The notes under the pieces: model-generated | What the model saw: the letters and a program-made list of their open reading frames with translations, nothing else | Told to the model about the DNA's origin: nothing | Databases searched by the model: none | Source of the DNA: Piromyces finnis | Lineage: Eukaryota; Neocallimastigomycota; Neocallimastigomycetes; Neocallimastigales; Neocallimastigaceae | Assembly (NCBI GenBank): GCA_002104945.1 | Contig: MCFH01000025.1 | Coordinates: 695,001 to 749,539 of the forward strand | DNA: 54,539 bases | Direction: 5' to 3' | Position numbers and translations under genes: made by a program | Part shown: in pieces, positions 23,809 to 34,000 of the stretch | Position numbering within the stretch: position 1 is the stretch's first letter | Layout: each line of letters begins with the position of its first letter

Positions 23809-26800
23809 CTAGGTAGGGTTTTGGACACTAACCATGAATTCCTGGTAGCATTTATCTTGAAATTCCTTGAGTAGCTTATCATAGTGGGAGTTCTTGTCAA
23901 TGATATCGGCATCAACCCACTCTTGTCTAAAGTCACTAAAGGTAGCTAAGTATTGGTAGTTATCCTTCTTTCTTCTGGCATTCATGATTTTGATAATTTT
24001 CTGGTAGCCCACTGGTGCAGGTGTTAGTTCTTCAGGTTTGTTATGGTAGGGTTCAAGTTCACTGATATGAAACACAGGGTAGACATTGGGGAAAGGTGAC
24101 TTGCTGATATCTAACCGGTAGTTGAGCTTGCTTTCATCAATTCCAATAACCTTGAAGGGACCGTACTTTCTTGCTTGTAGCTTGTAGAAGGGAAGAGGGT
24201 TGTAATTTTCTGGTTTTCTTAACCACACCAAATCCAGGAGCCTAATTTTAGGGTAGTTAAGTTCTCTTCTATGGTCCAAATGGTCTAAGAACCGTGTTCT
24301 TGATATGTCCAACATGTGCTTTAAGTTACCTAAGTTGTGAGCGAAGCTATCTAATATAGGAGCTTCACCAAGTGAGTGGACAAGTTCTGAGTCTTGAGGG
24401 TTCATATGTACCTGGTAGTTATACAAGGCTAGGAATGGGGACTGCTTAGTAGAACTGTGCACTGCATTATTATAACAGAACTCAGCTAAGTACAAGTACT
24501 TCAACCATTCGTCGTCATCAAAGGTCTTCACAAAGCATCTAAGGTACATACTTACGTAGGAGTTGTTACGTTCTACCTGACCAACTGTTTCATGATGGCC
24601 AGTAGTAGCAAGGTTTACTTCTACGCCAAAGAACCCCATAATGTCCTTCCACAACTTACTAGTGAACTGGACACCACGATCCGTAGTAACCGATTTGGGA
24701 CAACCATGTAACTTGAATACATGTTGTAAGTATGCTAAGGCTGTCTCTTTAGCAGTAGGCATACTCCTAAATCCCACTAAGTGTATCATCTTGGTTAACT
24801 TATCGCTACAAACCATGATACAACCTCTTCTAGTGACTTCTGGGGGTTCTGAGGGACTACTACCTGGTTTTCTACGTTCCTTAATAGGTAGGTCCGTCAG
24901 GAAGTCAATTTCTACTTCTTGCCAAGGTAAGTCTGCAACTTTTACCCTAGCAGCGCTACCGTACGGCTTGTGTCTGTTGTCCTTTTGGGTACAACATATG
25001 GTACAAGCTTTAATATATCCCGCAATGTCATCCTTCATTTTTGGCCAGTAGTAGTTTCTGGCTATCAGGTCATAAGTTTTATCTTTTCCCAGATGACCTG
25101 CTGTTTCACTATCGTGGTTAAGTTTTATGATTGTTTCCCTTAACACCTTTGGTACATATGTACGTTCTGGTGCATCCTTTCTAACAATCAACCCATTAAC
25201 CATCAACCACTTCTTTTTGATGAGCTTGTGGCCTCGTTTTGCGTCAAGACCATCTCTAATTTCCCTAGCAAGCTCATCCGTGTTGTAAGCTTGTTTCAGT
25301 TCTCCCACAAAGCTTACTTCTAACACCGCATAGCACTCTTCTTCCACAGGTGGAAATTCTTTTACCTGTTCAGGTCGAAGGAGGCTAGCCTTTTCCATCT
25401 CCAGTTGTACCTGTTCTGGAGATACCATTCTTGATAGGATATCGGCTCTACCATTCATTTTCCCTGGCCGATATATTATTTCGAAGTTGTATGCAGCAAA
25501 CAGCTCTTGCCATCTTGCCTGTCTTGCTGTCAACAACTGTGGTTTTGTGGCGAACAGGAGATTCCTATGGTCACTATATACTAGGACCTTATGTTTCGCA
25601 CCCATTAACAGGTGTCGCCACTCGATGAAAGCATTCCTAATAGCCAACAACTCCTTTTCCGTGATGGAGTAGTTGATTTCTGCTTTCGTAAGCTTCTTGG
25701 AATAGTAATACACAGGGTGTAATTCGTTGTCATCGCCTAGTTGTGATAATACACCACCCACTGCGTAGTTACTAGCGTCGCACTCCACTATAAACTGACG
25801 GTCATGGTCAGGATATGCTAATACTGGTGGAGACAACAGCATTTCTTTTAACTTCTCGAACGCCTGGATGCGTTCTTCATTCCACAGGAACTGTACCTTT
25901 TTGGACGTCATAGCATATAACGGCCTTGCTATCTTAGAGAAGTCCTTTATAAACTTCCTATAATAGTTGCAGAATCCAAGGAATGACTGTAGTTCTTTAA
26001 TGTTGGTTGGTTGTGGCCAACTTGCTACAGCTTTTAACTTTTCTGGGTCGGTTTTAATACCATATTTTCCAACTACATGACCCAGGAATGCAAGTTCTTC
26101 CTTGTGGAACTCACACTTCGCCAACTTAGCTACTAGACGATTATCTATTAGCTTTTGTAGGACTCTTTTTACATGCCCTACATGCTCTTCAAGTGACTTG
26201 GAGTAGATGATGATATCATCCAAGTACACTTGACAGCAATCATTGATTTCCTCTGCCAGCACCGTATTAATGAACCCTTGGAACGTGGCAGGAGCATTAG
26301 TCAACCCAAATGGCATCACTAGATATTCATAATGCCCAAACTTGGTTGAGAATGCCGTCTTGTATTCATCACCTTCACGAATACGCACGAGGTTGTAGGC
26401 AGACTTCAAATCCAACTTGGAGAAGATAGTCGCGCCTTTCATAGCCTCAAACACTTGACTGATGAGTGGTAAGGGGAAGGAGTTACGCACTGTTACCTTA
26501 TTAAGACGCCTATAATCAGTACATAATCGTCTTTCACCACTCTTTTTGGGCACGAATAACACAGGATAACCTGCAGGACTTTCTGACTTCCTGATGAAGC
26601 CCTTTGCCAGGTTTTCCTCTATATATTCCTTCAGTGCTTTTTCCTCTTCTGGATTGAAGGGATATATAGGCCCTTTATGAAGACTAGCATCCGGCTCCAG
26701 GTCGATCTTACAGTCGTAAGGACGGTGTTCTGGTAGCTGGTTAGCTATTTCTTCATTAAATGCTTCTTTGAAATTGTGGTAGTACTTCTCCACGATTTCT

Positions 26801-29394
26801 TCAGGTGTAGGTTGATTTTCGTTTGAGTTTTCTTCCTGTACCAACCCTACGTAAATGTGATTTTTCTCTAAGTTCGACTCTTGTACCAACCCTACTGAAA
26901 CACAAGTTTTCTCTAAGTTGGATTCAAATGCCAACCCTCCGGAATCACATTTTTTCTCTAAGTCAACACTCTGTACCAACCCTACTGAAACGGGATTTTT
27001 CTCTAAGTCAGAACTTCGTGTCAACCCTCCGGAAACACAAGTTTTCTCTAAGTTAGCACTCTGTACCAACCCTACTGAAACACAAGTTTTCTCTAAGTTG
27101 GAACTCGATGCCAACCCTCCGGAACTTCCGTTTCTGGTTTCTTTTGTAGCCTTGTGGCTACCATTACCCACGATTTCGGCTTCAATGTTTTCTGCGGTTA
27201 CAGTTACCAGAGGCCTTCTTGCCTTTGCATTCGTAACTGTAGTGATGGGACTTAATTGAGTACAGTAGTAGATATTGCCGCCATTTACACCATAACTGTT
27301 GGTGTGTCCTTTATCCTTATCATTATCTACTACGAAGTACCTCACTTGTGCATCTTTATCATAACCTCTGTAGATAAAGTGCTCATCCATGAAGCCCAGT
27401 CCCACAATGATCATCTCCGGCATATTGTCGGATAGGTGACAACTTGTGTTGAAGCAGTATGGTTTAGCTTCTTGTTCGCCAGATGGAGTTAACCATAACT
27501 TCAACTGCAAGTCATCTGAGAACTGCTTTAATTCGATATCACCATTCACAGTTCTGAATATGGCTGGTTTGTCCACTACCTTTAACCCGAGCTTCTTTGC
27601 TAAATTTGGGTGAATGAGGTTTGTAGTGGAACCAGTATCATACAAGACTTCTACCCTTTTTATATCTCGAGGGTTGCTTCTTGCATTTATTTCAGCTACT
27701 AATTGGTTCTGACTGTAGTAGCTGTTATTAACCGTCGTTTGACTTGCCATAGCCTTAGGTAATGGGTTATTTCCCATACTAGAAGGTCCTTGCCTTGGTT
27801 GGAAGCTAGAACTTCTTCTAAAGCTTGACTTATTTAATGATTCACGACGTTCTTTAATACCGTTATTGTTTTTTGCGTAAGCCTGAGTGTTGGTCTGCTC
27901 AACTTTAGGCTTATTATTTGGCTTGTTGTTCTTCTGCTTTAACTCAGCCCATCTAGATGGTCTACATGGGTCTGTGATGTCCAACAAGGCCATAATAGTG
28001 GTCTGGCGGTCTCTTTTGTCGTACTTTTCTATGGTTTCATTACGGAAGACTGCTTGGTGATCATCGCACTTTAACAAGACTTCACTTAATGTTTCCAGCG
28101 TACGTTCCTGTTCAGGGATATCATAGAACGCTTCCCTGACAGAAGGCCTGACCTGTTGTATTAACACCTGTCTCCTAACATTTTCAGGAAGCCCAAGTGT
28201 TTCCGTCAATTCATTGAACTCTTCCAAGTAGTCGTATGCTTTTCCCCACTCATGTGTGAGTTTAAGCAACTTTGACTTGCAGAGTTCATGGGGAGACTCT
28301 GGTGGAAACTTATCTTGAAGGTGGAGGAATAGTCTTTCAGCATCAGGATTCCTACGCTGCAGCGTCCTCTCTCTAAGTCTATACCATCTCAATACTTTCC
28401 CACCTAGATGATCTTCAATGAAGCTAACCTTTGCCTTTTCGTCGTTACCATAGTCATATGGGTAACGTTTGAAATGACGTAAGCACTTCTCTTGAAAACC
28501 CTCTAAGTCTATACCATTATTATCAAACATAGGCACTTTTTCTTCATACCTATGTACTCGCCAGTCGAACATCTTCACGTCCCCATCCTCGGAGTATTCC
28601 GTAGGGTTGGTGCTGCTACTAGTTCCAGCACCATGAGGATTACCCGTACCACCGGTTTGATAGGATGTTCTTTCATGAGCTCTGGCTTCAGCTCTTCTGT
28701 TCATGGCTTCGACTTTAGCCTCGAACAATTTTTCTCTTTCTTCTAGAGCGTTTCGTTGCTCCCTCAATCTGGCCATCTCTTCTTCAAGCTCTTTTTTATA
28801 AGAGACAAAGGCACTAGATTGACGGTACAACGTTTCTTGGTTGTTTAGCACTTGCTGGTGGTCTTGTAACCTTTCCTCATGTTCTGCGGTAAAGGCATTT
28901 TCCACAGCATGCAGCTCTTCCAAGCTAACTTGGCTAGCTGACTCATTTGCTTCCAACCTTTGATCCACTTCAACAAATTTTTGCTGAAGAGCATCGTTTA
29001 TCTCGCTCTTGTAAACCTCAATACCCCGCAGTTGTTCTTCCATAGCACCCAGACGGTTTCCCATACTAGCAAACTGGCTAGATATTTCCGAAACCCATCT
29101 ATTAAGAAGAACCTCAATGTGTTGCATTGGGTTTACCTCACTATTATTAGTAAAAAAGAAAGAAGGATCAACAGGGGCGGGCATAGAATCCCCCTGTTGA
29201 ACCTGTAAATTCTGATTAGATTCGACCTCAGTGCTTTCGAGAAGCACCGGGGTTCGAACCCGTGACATTCCCTCTACACCATCCATGCCATCCGCGCTCG
29301 CCGCGTCAGGACGGGTCCCGTCCCTTACGAATGATGTTTTTGTGTCCAATTTATGGACACCCCGAGGGTTAGGCGACTTACCTGCGTTTTTCAT
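23809..29394 (-). CDS. E1 Gag-Pol polyprotein with C-terminal chromodomain-like segment
   Basis: 1861 residues in a single ORF. Gag covers about 90-450, with a coiled coil at about 90-230 and a capsid-like helical region near 300-440 (FRHF/GGKVLRWYRL/VLIQQVRP). No CCHC zinc knuckle is present. Protease has YDTGST at about 583. Then come six in-frame 15-residue repeats (LEKTCVSVGLVQ type). Reverse transcriptase has LFVPKK, LDLKSAYN and YLDD at about 1056. RNase H has ECDASN at about 1205. Integrase has an HHCC finger at about 1425-1465 and the D,D,E core, with TDRGVQF at about 1572 and GQVERN. A GPY/F-like module is followed by a chromodomain-like region from about 1798 (VGYQKIIKI...EWVDADII). 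The polyprotein supplies all enzymes for retrotransposition. One ORF and no zinc knuckle is the Tf1/sushi pattern. Confidence 0.95.
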   Translation of the reverse strand: MKNAGKSPNPRGVHKLDTKTSFVRDGTRPDAASADGMDGVEGMSRVRTPVLLESTEVESNQNLQVQQGDSMPAPVDPSFFFTNNSEVNPMQHIEVLLNRWVSEISSQFASMGNRLGAMEEQLRGIEVYKSEINDALQQKFVEVDQRLEANESASQVSLEELHAVENAFTAEHEERLQDHQQVLNNQETLYRQSSAFVSYKKELEEEMARLREQRNALEEREKLFEAKVEAMNRRAEARAHERTSYQTGGTGNPHGAGTSSSTNPTEYSEDGDVKMFDWRVHRYEEKVPMFDNNGIDLEGFQEKCLRHFKRYPYDYGNDEKAKVSFIEDHLGGKVLRWYRLRERTLQRRNPDAERLFLHLQDKFPPESPHELCKSKLLKLTHEWGKAYDYLEEFNELTETLGLPENVRRQVLIQQVRPSVREAFYDIPEQERTLETLSEVLLKCDDHQAVFRNETIEKYDKRDRQTTIMALLDITDPCRPSRWAELKQKNNKPNNKPKVEQTNTQAYAKNNNGIKERRESLNKSSFRRSSSFQPRQGPSSMGNNPLPKAMASQTTVNNSYYSQNQLVAEINARSNPRDIKRVEVLYDTGSTTNLIHPNLAKKLGLKVVDKPAIFRTVNGDIELKQFSDDLQLKLWLTPSGEQEAKPYCFNTSCHLSDNMPEMIIVGLGFMDEHFIYRGYDKDAQVRYFVVDNDKDKGHTNSYGVNGGNIYYCTQLSPITTVTNAKARRPLVTVTAENIEAEIVGNGSHKATKETRNGSSGGLASSSNLEKTCVSVGLVQSANLEKTCVSGGLTRSSDLEKNPVSVGLVQSVDLEKKCDSGGLAFESNLEKTCVSVGLVQESNLEKNHIYVGLVQEENSNENQPTPEEIVEKYYHNFKEAFNEEIANQLPEHRPYDCKIDLEPDASLHKGPIYPFNPEEEKALKEYIEENLAKGFIRKSESPAGYPVLFVPKKSGERRLCTDYRRLNKVTVRNSFPLPLISQVFEAMKGATIFSKLDLKSAYNLVRIREGDEYKTAFSTKFGHYEYLVMPFGLTNAPATFQGFINTVLAEEINDCCQVYLDDIIIYSKSLEEHVGHVKRVLQKLIDNRLVAKLAKCEFHKEELAFLGHVVGKYGIKTDPEKLKAVASWPQPTNIKELQSFLGFCNYYRKFIKDFSKIARPLYAMTSKKVQFLWNEERIQAFEKLKEMLLSPPVLAYPDHDRQFIVECDASNYAVGGVLSQLGDDNELHPVYYYSKKLTKAEINYSITEKELLAIRNAFIEWRHLLMGAKHKVLVYSDHRNLLFATKPQLLTARQARWQELFAAYNFEIIYRPGKMNGRADILSRMVSPEQVQLEMEKASLLRPEQVKEFPPVEEECYAVLEVSFVGELKQAYNTDELAREIRDGLDAKRGHKLIKKKWLMVNGLIVRKDAPERTYVPKVLRETIIKLNHDSETAGHLGKDKTYDLIARNYYWPKMKDDIAGYIKACTICCTQKDNRHKPYGSAARVKVADLPWQEVEIDFLTDLPIKERRKPGSSPSEPPEVTRRGCIMVCSDKLTKMIHLVGFRSMPTAKETALAYLQHVFKLHGCPKSVTTDRGVQFTSKLWKDIMGFFGVEVNLATTGHHETVGQVERNNSYVSMYLRCFVKTFDDDEWLKYLYLAEFCYNNAVHSSTKQSPFLALYNYQVHMNPQDSELVHSLGEAPILDSFAHNLGNLKHMLDISRTRFLDHLDHRRELNYPKIRLLDLVWLRKPENYNPLPFYKLQARKYGPFKVIGIDESKLNYRLDISKSPFPNVYPVFHISELEPYHNKPEELTPAPVGYQKIIKIMNARRKKDNYQYLATFSDFRQEWVDADIIDKNSHYDKLLKEFQDKCYQEFMVSVQNPT
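26838..27110 (-). repeat. In-frame 45-bp minisatellite inside E1 pol
   Basis: Six tandem 45-bp units encode 15-residue repeats around the core LEKxCVSVGLV. They lie between protease and reverse transcriptase, where a flexible linker would be tolerated. Units alternate between two variants (VGLVQ and GGL..). Confidence 0.9.
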
Positions 29395-29684
29395 TTCTAA
29401 TTCGAAAATAAATTCTTTTAATAAATTAAAGAATTTATTATATAAAATATGGTTATAATGAATTTTAAAATTTAAAAATAATGAATTTTTAATGCTAAAC
29501 TATTAAAAAATAATTATTTTTAATAATAAATTTACTTCTTTTAAATATAATATTTGAATATTATATAAAATATTGTAAATAATTATTATTAAACAATAAT
29601 TTAAATAAAATAAAATATGTTTTTTAAGAATTTTTAATAACACTAACCTAATTAAAACTAAGCTAACGTAAGAACTAACTATAA

Positions 29685-29695
29685 AGCGTTAGTAT
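29685..29695 (-). promoter_or_regulatory. E1 self-primer binding site
   Basis: The 11 nt next to the 5' LTR (minus strand ATACTAACGCT) are the exact reverse complement of AGCGTTAGTAT inside the LTR (minus strand, 29980-29970). Base 12 does not match. This is the arrangement of Tf1, where the first 11 nt of the transcript prime reverse transcription. A tRNA-type TGG start is absent. Confidence 0.75.
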
Positions 29696-30191
29696 TGTAA
29701 AAGGTTTATTATAATATTAGTTAATAGGTTATTAAATTAGTTAATTAAGTTAGTTATTACCTCTCTATACGAGTTAATAACTAAATAAAGTTTTATAAAA
29801 AATAATAAAAGAAGGAAAATAAATATTATAACACTAAAATAAATATAAACACTTATATAAATATTTTATGAAATAACTTTTACTTAAATAATTATATTTT
29901 AATTATATCTTTTATTTATTAATTATAATTATCTACATTAATTATTATTATAGTTATTAATTTACTTTAATACTAACGCTAAAGTATTTAACGTTAGTTT
30001 TGACTATACTATTTAACTATATGAGTTTATTTTCTTTACCACTTGATTGGGTAAAGCAAATAAACTTCCTATTTAATTAATAACCATTAATATATGGTTA
30101 TGCATATATTTGGCCAATAAATGGTGACCAGAATATATGGTTTCAATTGAAATATTTGTGGGCAAACTTATGGCCACAAATATTTCTTACA
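29696..30191 (-). repeat. E1 5' LTR (right copy)
   Basis: 496 bp. The predicted transcript start is at 29980 (minus), at the first base of AGCGTTAGTAT. This primer sequence is one arm of an inverted repeat, ACTAACG...CGTTAGT (29972-29998). Confidence 0.95.
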
Positions 30192-30201
30192 ATAATTTTT
30201 G

Positions 30202-31032
30202 TGTAATAATTATTATATATTTAATAATAATTATTATCTACAATATAATAATACAAATCGTAATATGTATTATTAAATTGAGAAGTTTCTTAATAGTAAA
30301 TAAAAATGAATACTTATCTTAAAGAGTTTATTATAAGTGAATTATAATAACAAACACAAAATATTAAGACTATCTTTAATGTAAATATTTTTTATGAATA
30401 TAGTTTTTGAAAGGGTTATTTATTATAATTGTCTTAAAATAATAACTCTGGATTCTTTAGTGGAATTCCAGAGTCCTTATATTTATAATTTTTTGATAAT
30501 TTAAAGTTTAATAAAGAATTTCTAATCTTAACAAATAATCTTTTTAGGAAAAGACTAGAAGAAAAACCTAAAAAGATATTCGATTGATAACTAATATATC
30601 AATCATCGTAATATTAAGTAAAACCGATTAAAATTCGGAAAAACCTTAATATCCGATTGTCCTAATATGTATTTATATTTTCTAATTGTTTCTATAAGTT
30701 ATTTCAAGATACGATACATAAATATAAAATACAAACGTAAAATAAAATATATAATGTTTCTTATAAAATGTAATACAAAAATTATTAATTAAAAAATAAA
30801 TGAATGTTTACTATTATTTTAAATATATTACTAAATTAAATAAATAAATAATTAATATAGTAATTAAATAAATTTTAAATTAAGTAAATGAATAATTAAT
30901 ATCAATATAGATAAATGTTTATAGTAATTTAAATGAATGTATGCTAATAGTTTAAATAAATAATTAATTTAATAATTAAAAAATAATTAAATAAGAATTA
31001 ATTTATACAAAAAATAATTATTAATTCTTACA
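30202..31032 (-). repeat. E2 3' LTR (left copy)
   Basis: 831 bp, TGTAATAATT...TTCTTACA. Confidence 0.95.
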
Positions 31033-31048
31033 TTGCTCCCTTTTAAAA
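31033..31048 (-). promoter_or_regulatory. E2 polypurine tract
   Basis: Minus strand AAAAGGGAGCAA directly before the 3' LTR. Confidence 0.7.
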
Positions 31049-31057
31049 AAAACATTG

Positions 31058-34000
31058 TTATTCCAGTTCTGGATTTCTCTTTGTGTAAGGTTCCAATTGT
31101 GAAATATGAAATACCGGATGAATATGTAGGTTTTCAGGTAATTCAAGCCGGTAATTCATTCTATTTCTCTCCTCGACGATTTTAAAAGGACCAAGATATT
31201 GAGATGAAAGTTTTTTAGCGGGTTCGTTGGTAAAGTAGTATCTTTTCAACCATACTAGATCATCAACTTTAAATTTTGGCCCACTCAATTTCCTGTAATC
31301 ACCGTATTTTTTAAAATCTTCTTTTGCCTTATTTAAGTGTTGTTGTAGAGCATTGAAATGAGACGACCAGTCTCTAGTGAGATTCGAAGCATTGTCCTTG
31401 AGTAACGATGGAGGTGATTCAATAACAAAATTTGGGTGAAACCCATAATTGGCAAAAAACGGTGATATGCCTAAGGATTTGTGAAGTGAGTTATTGTACG
31501 CAAGTTCACAGAGAGGTAGATAGAAACACCAATCACTTTGAGCAGAGGAGCAGTAGCATCTAAGATATTGTTCTATGACCGAATTTATCCTTTCAATCTG
31601 GCCATTTGACTGTTGGTGATGGGCTGTGGCTAATCTTGGTTTTATATGTAGAGATGAACATAAAGATGTCCAAAATTCTGAGGAAAATTGGGAACCGTGA
31701 TCAGAAATGATCATGTTCGGAAATCCATGGTAACGGAACACATTAAGTAAAAGGAGTTTGGCAGTAAGGTCGGCAGAAGGGACATCAGCACAAGGCACTA
31801 AGTGAACCATTTTTGTTAAATGGTCAGCAGTTACCATGATACATGTGCAATTTTGCGAACTAGGTAGATAGACAATAAAATCTACACCAATAACTTCCCA
31901 AGGTTTATTTGGAATGGGCAGTGGCAGGATTTTCCCATACGGTTTGTGCCTGCGGGTCTTACATCTACAACATATATCGCATGAAAGGACATAATTTATA
32001 ACGTCCTTTTTCAAATTTGGCCACCAATAGTAACGTTTAATTTTTTCTAGGGTCTTATCAATCCCTTGATGGCCATTAATTGGTGAATCATGGAATGACT
32101 TAAGTATTTTTGCCTTGAGAGGTGAGGGAACGATAATACGATTTTGAAAATGGAGCACACCATTGATGACGGTGAAAAGAGAACTTTTGACCTTGCCAGA
32201 GTTGTCTTTAATTTTTTGAAAAGTTTCCTTGCAAAATTTATCTGTTTTTTGGAATTGAATTAAATGACTAATGTTATCATCTGTAGTACAGCAAAACACA
32301 TCATCTTCAATTATTCTATGGCAGTCGTTATCATGCTTTATCTTGTAGTCTGATCTCCTTGATAAGGAGTCAGGTTTTCCACCCCTGGAACCAGGTCTAT
32401 AAGAGATTCTATAGTCAAATCTTGATAGAAACATGCTCCAGCGGATTTGTCTTTGACTTAATAGTTGTGGTTTTTTGAAGTATAAAAGGTTTCTATGATC
32501 AGTAATAACTTGGACAGGAAATTTAGCACCCTCTAAGTGGTGCCTCCATGTATCGAACGCGGTAATAATGGCAAGGAGTTCCTTGTCATATATGGTGTAG
32601 TTACACTCAGCGTTATTTAATGAACGAGAATAAAATGCAATGGGGTGTAAGAGATTATCATTATTACTTACCTGTGAAAGGATACATCCTATTGCAAAAT
32701 CACTGGCGTCTGTTTCTACCACAAATTCCTTCTCTGGATCAGGAAAAATGAGTATTTCATTAGTTAAAAAGGATTCTTTGAGCTTTGAAAAAGCAGTAGC
32801 AGCGATATTATCCCAATTAAACACAGAATTTTTTCTCAAGAGTTTGCGAAGTGGGTCCATTTTTTCAGCAAAATTTTTTATAAACCTTCTGTAGAAATTA
32901 CAGAGTCCTAGAAAGCTTTGAAGTTCTTTAATGTTTTTTGGTGTAGGCCATTCTAATATAGATTTCACTTTGTTTTTATCCATTAGGAGTCCATTAGTAG
33001 AGACAGTAAAGCCTAAAAAGGTGGTTTCCTTTACGTGAAAATCGCACTTTTCTAATTTTACATATAACCCATTATCGATTAAGGCTTTAAGAATTGTTCG
33101 AACATGACTAACATGATCCTTAAGGTTAGGAGAATATATTATAATGTCGTCCAAGTACACCTGGGCAAATGAACCTAAAACTTCCGCGAGAACATCTTGT
33201 ATGAATCTTTGAAAAACGGATGGTGCATTACGAAGACCAAAGGGCATCACAAGATATTCGTAATGACCGATAGGAGTTCTAAAAGCCGTGAGATATTCAT
33301 GGCCTTCTTTAATACGTACAAGGTTGTACGCAGATCTTAAATCCAATCTGGTAAATATTGAAGCGCCTTTGAAAGATTCAATCATATCGTTTATTCTAGG
33401 AATAGGGTAACTGTTTCTAACTGTAATTGCGTTTAGTCGACGATAATCGACACATAAACGAAGGCTTCCATCATGTTTCTTTACAAAAAGTACAGGAGCT
33501 CCGGCTGGTGACTTCGACTTCCGAATAAAGCCTTTGTTCAAATTCTCTTTGACATATTCTCTTAAAGTTTTTTGTTCATCGATCGTAAGAGAATATATCG
33601 GACCAAAATATAACTGTCCACCTGGAATTAAGTCTATGGACATATCGTAGTCCCTATGAGGGGGGAGTACGTCGGCCTTTTGCTTCTGAAACACTGTCGT
33701 CAAGTCATAATAATATTTTTTTAGGATTTGAATATTATTATTTTCAGCATTATCTTGAAAGCTGTCTAATTCTAAGATAGTAGCACAAACATCCTGGTCG
33801 TACAGTTCGTCTTCAGAGATTGAATCCGGGATAATTGAGTCATTATTCAAACTATTTACCATAGGAGCGGAGATTTCATCAGAATGGTATACAAACTTAT
33901 TGCCTTTTGCTGAAGGACAGTGTTTACCGCAGTACTTCTCCAAAAAGTATATTTTGTTAGTCTTATAATTTAAGAAAGGATTATGAATGGAAAGCCAATC

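Larger units (their letters stand above)
23292..30191 (-). mobile_element. E1: full-length Ty3/gypsy (chromovirus, Tf1/sushi-like) retrotransposon
   Basis: 6.9 kb, coding on the minus strand. The two 496-bp LTRs look identical by eye, and the flanking duplication is ATAAT (23287-23291 and 30192-30196). It has one uninterrupted gag-pol ORF, a G-rich polypurine tract and a self-complementary primer site instead of a tRNA site. All catalytic motifs are intact, so the copy is recent and probably active. Coding GC is much higher than that of its LTRs or the surrounding DNA. Confidence 0.95.

Noticed and set aside
26823-27259. Plus-strand ORFs opposite E1 pol
   Set aside because: Mirror frames of the 45-bp repeat. 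All protein motifs are on the minus strand.
29660-29695. tRNA primer site for E1
   Set aside because: No TGG next to the LTR, and the self-complementary 11-mer fits better.
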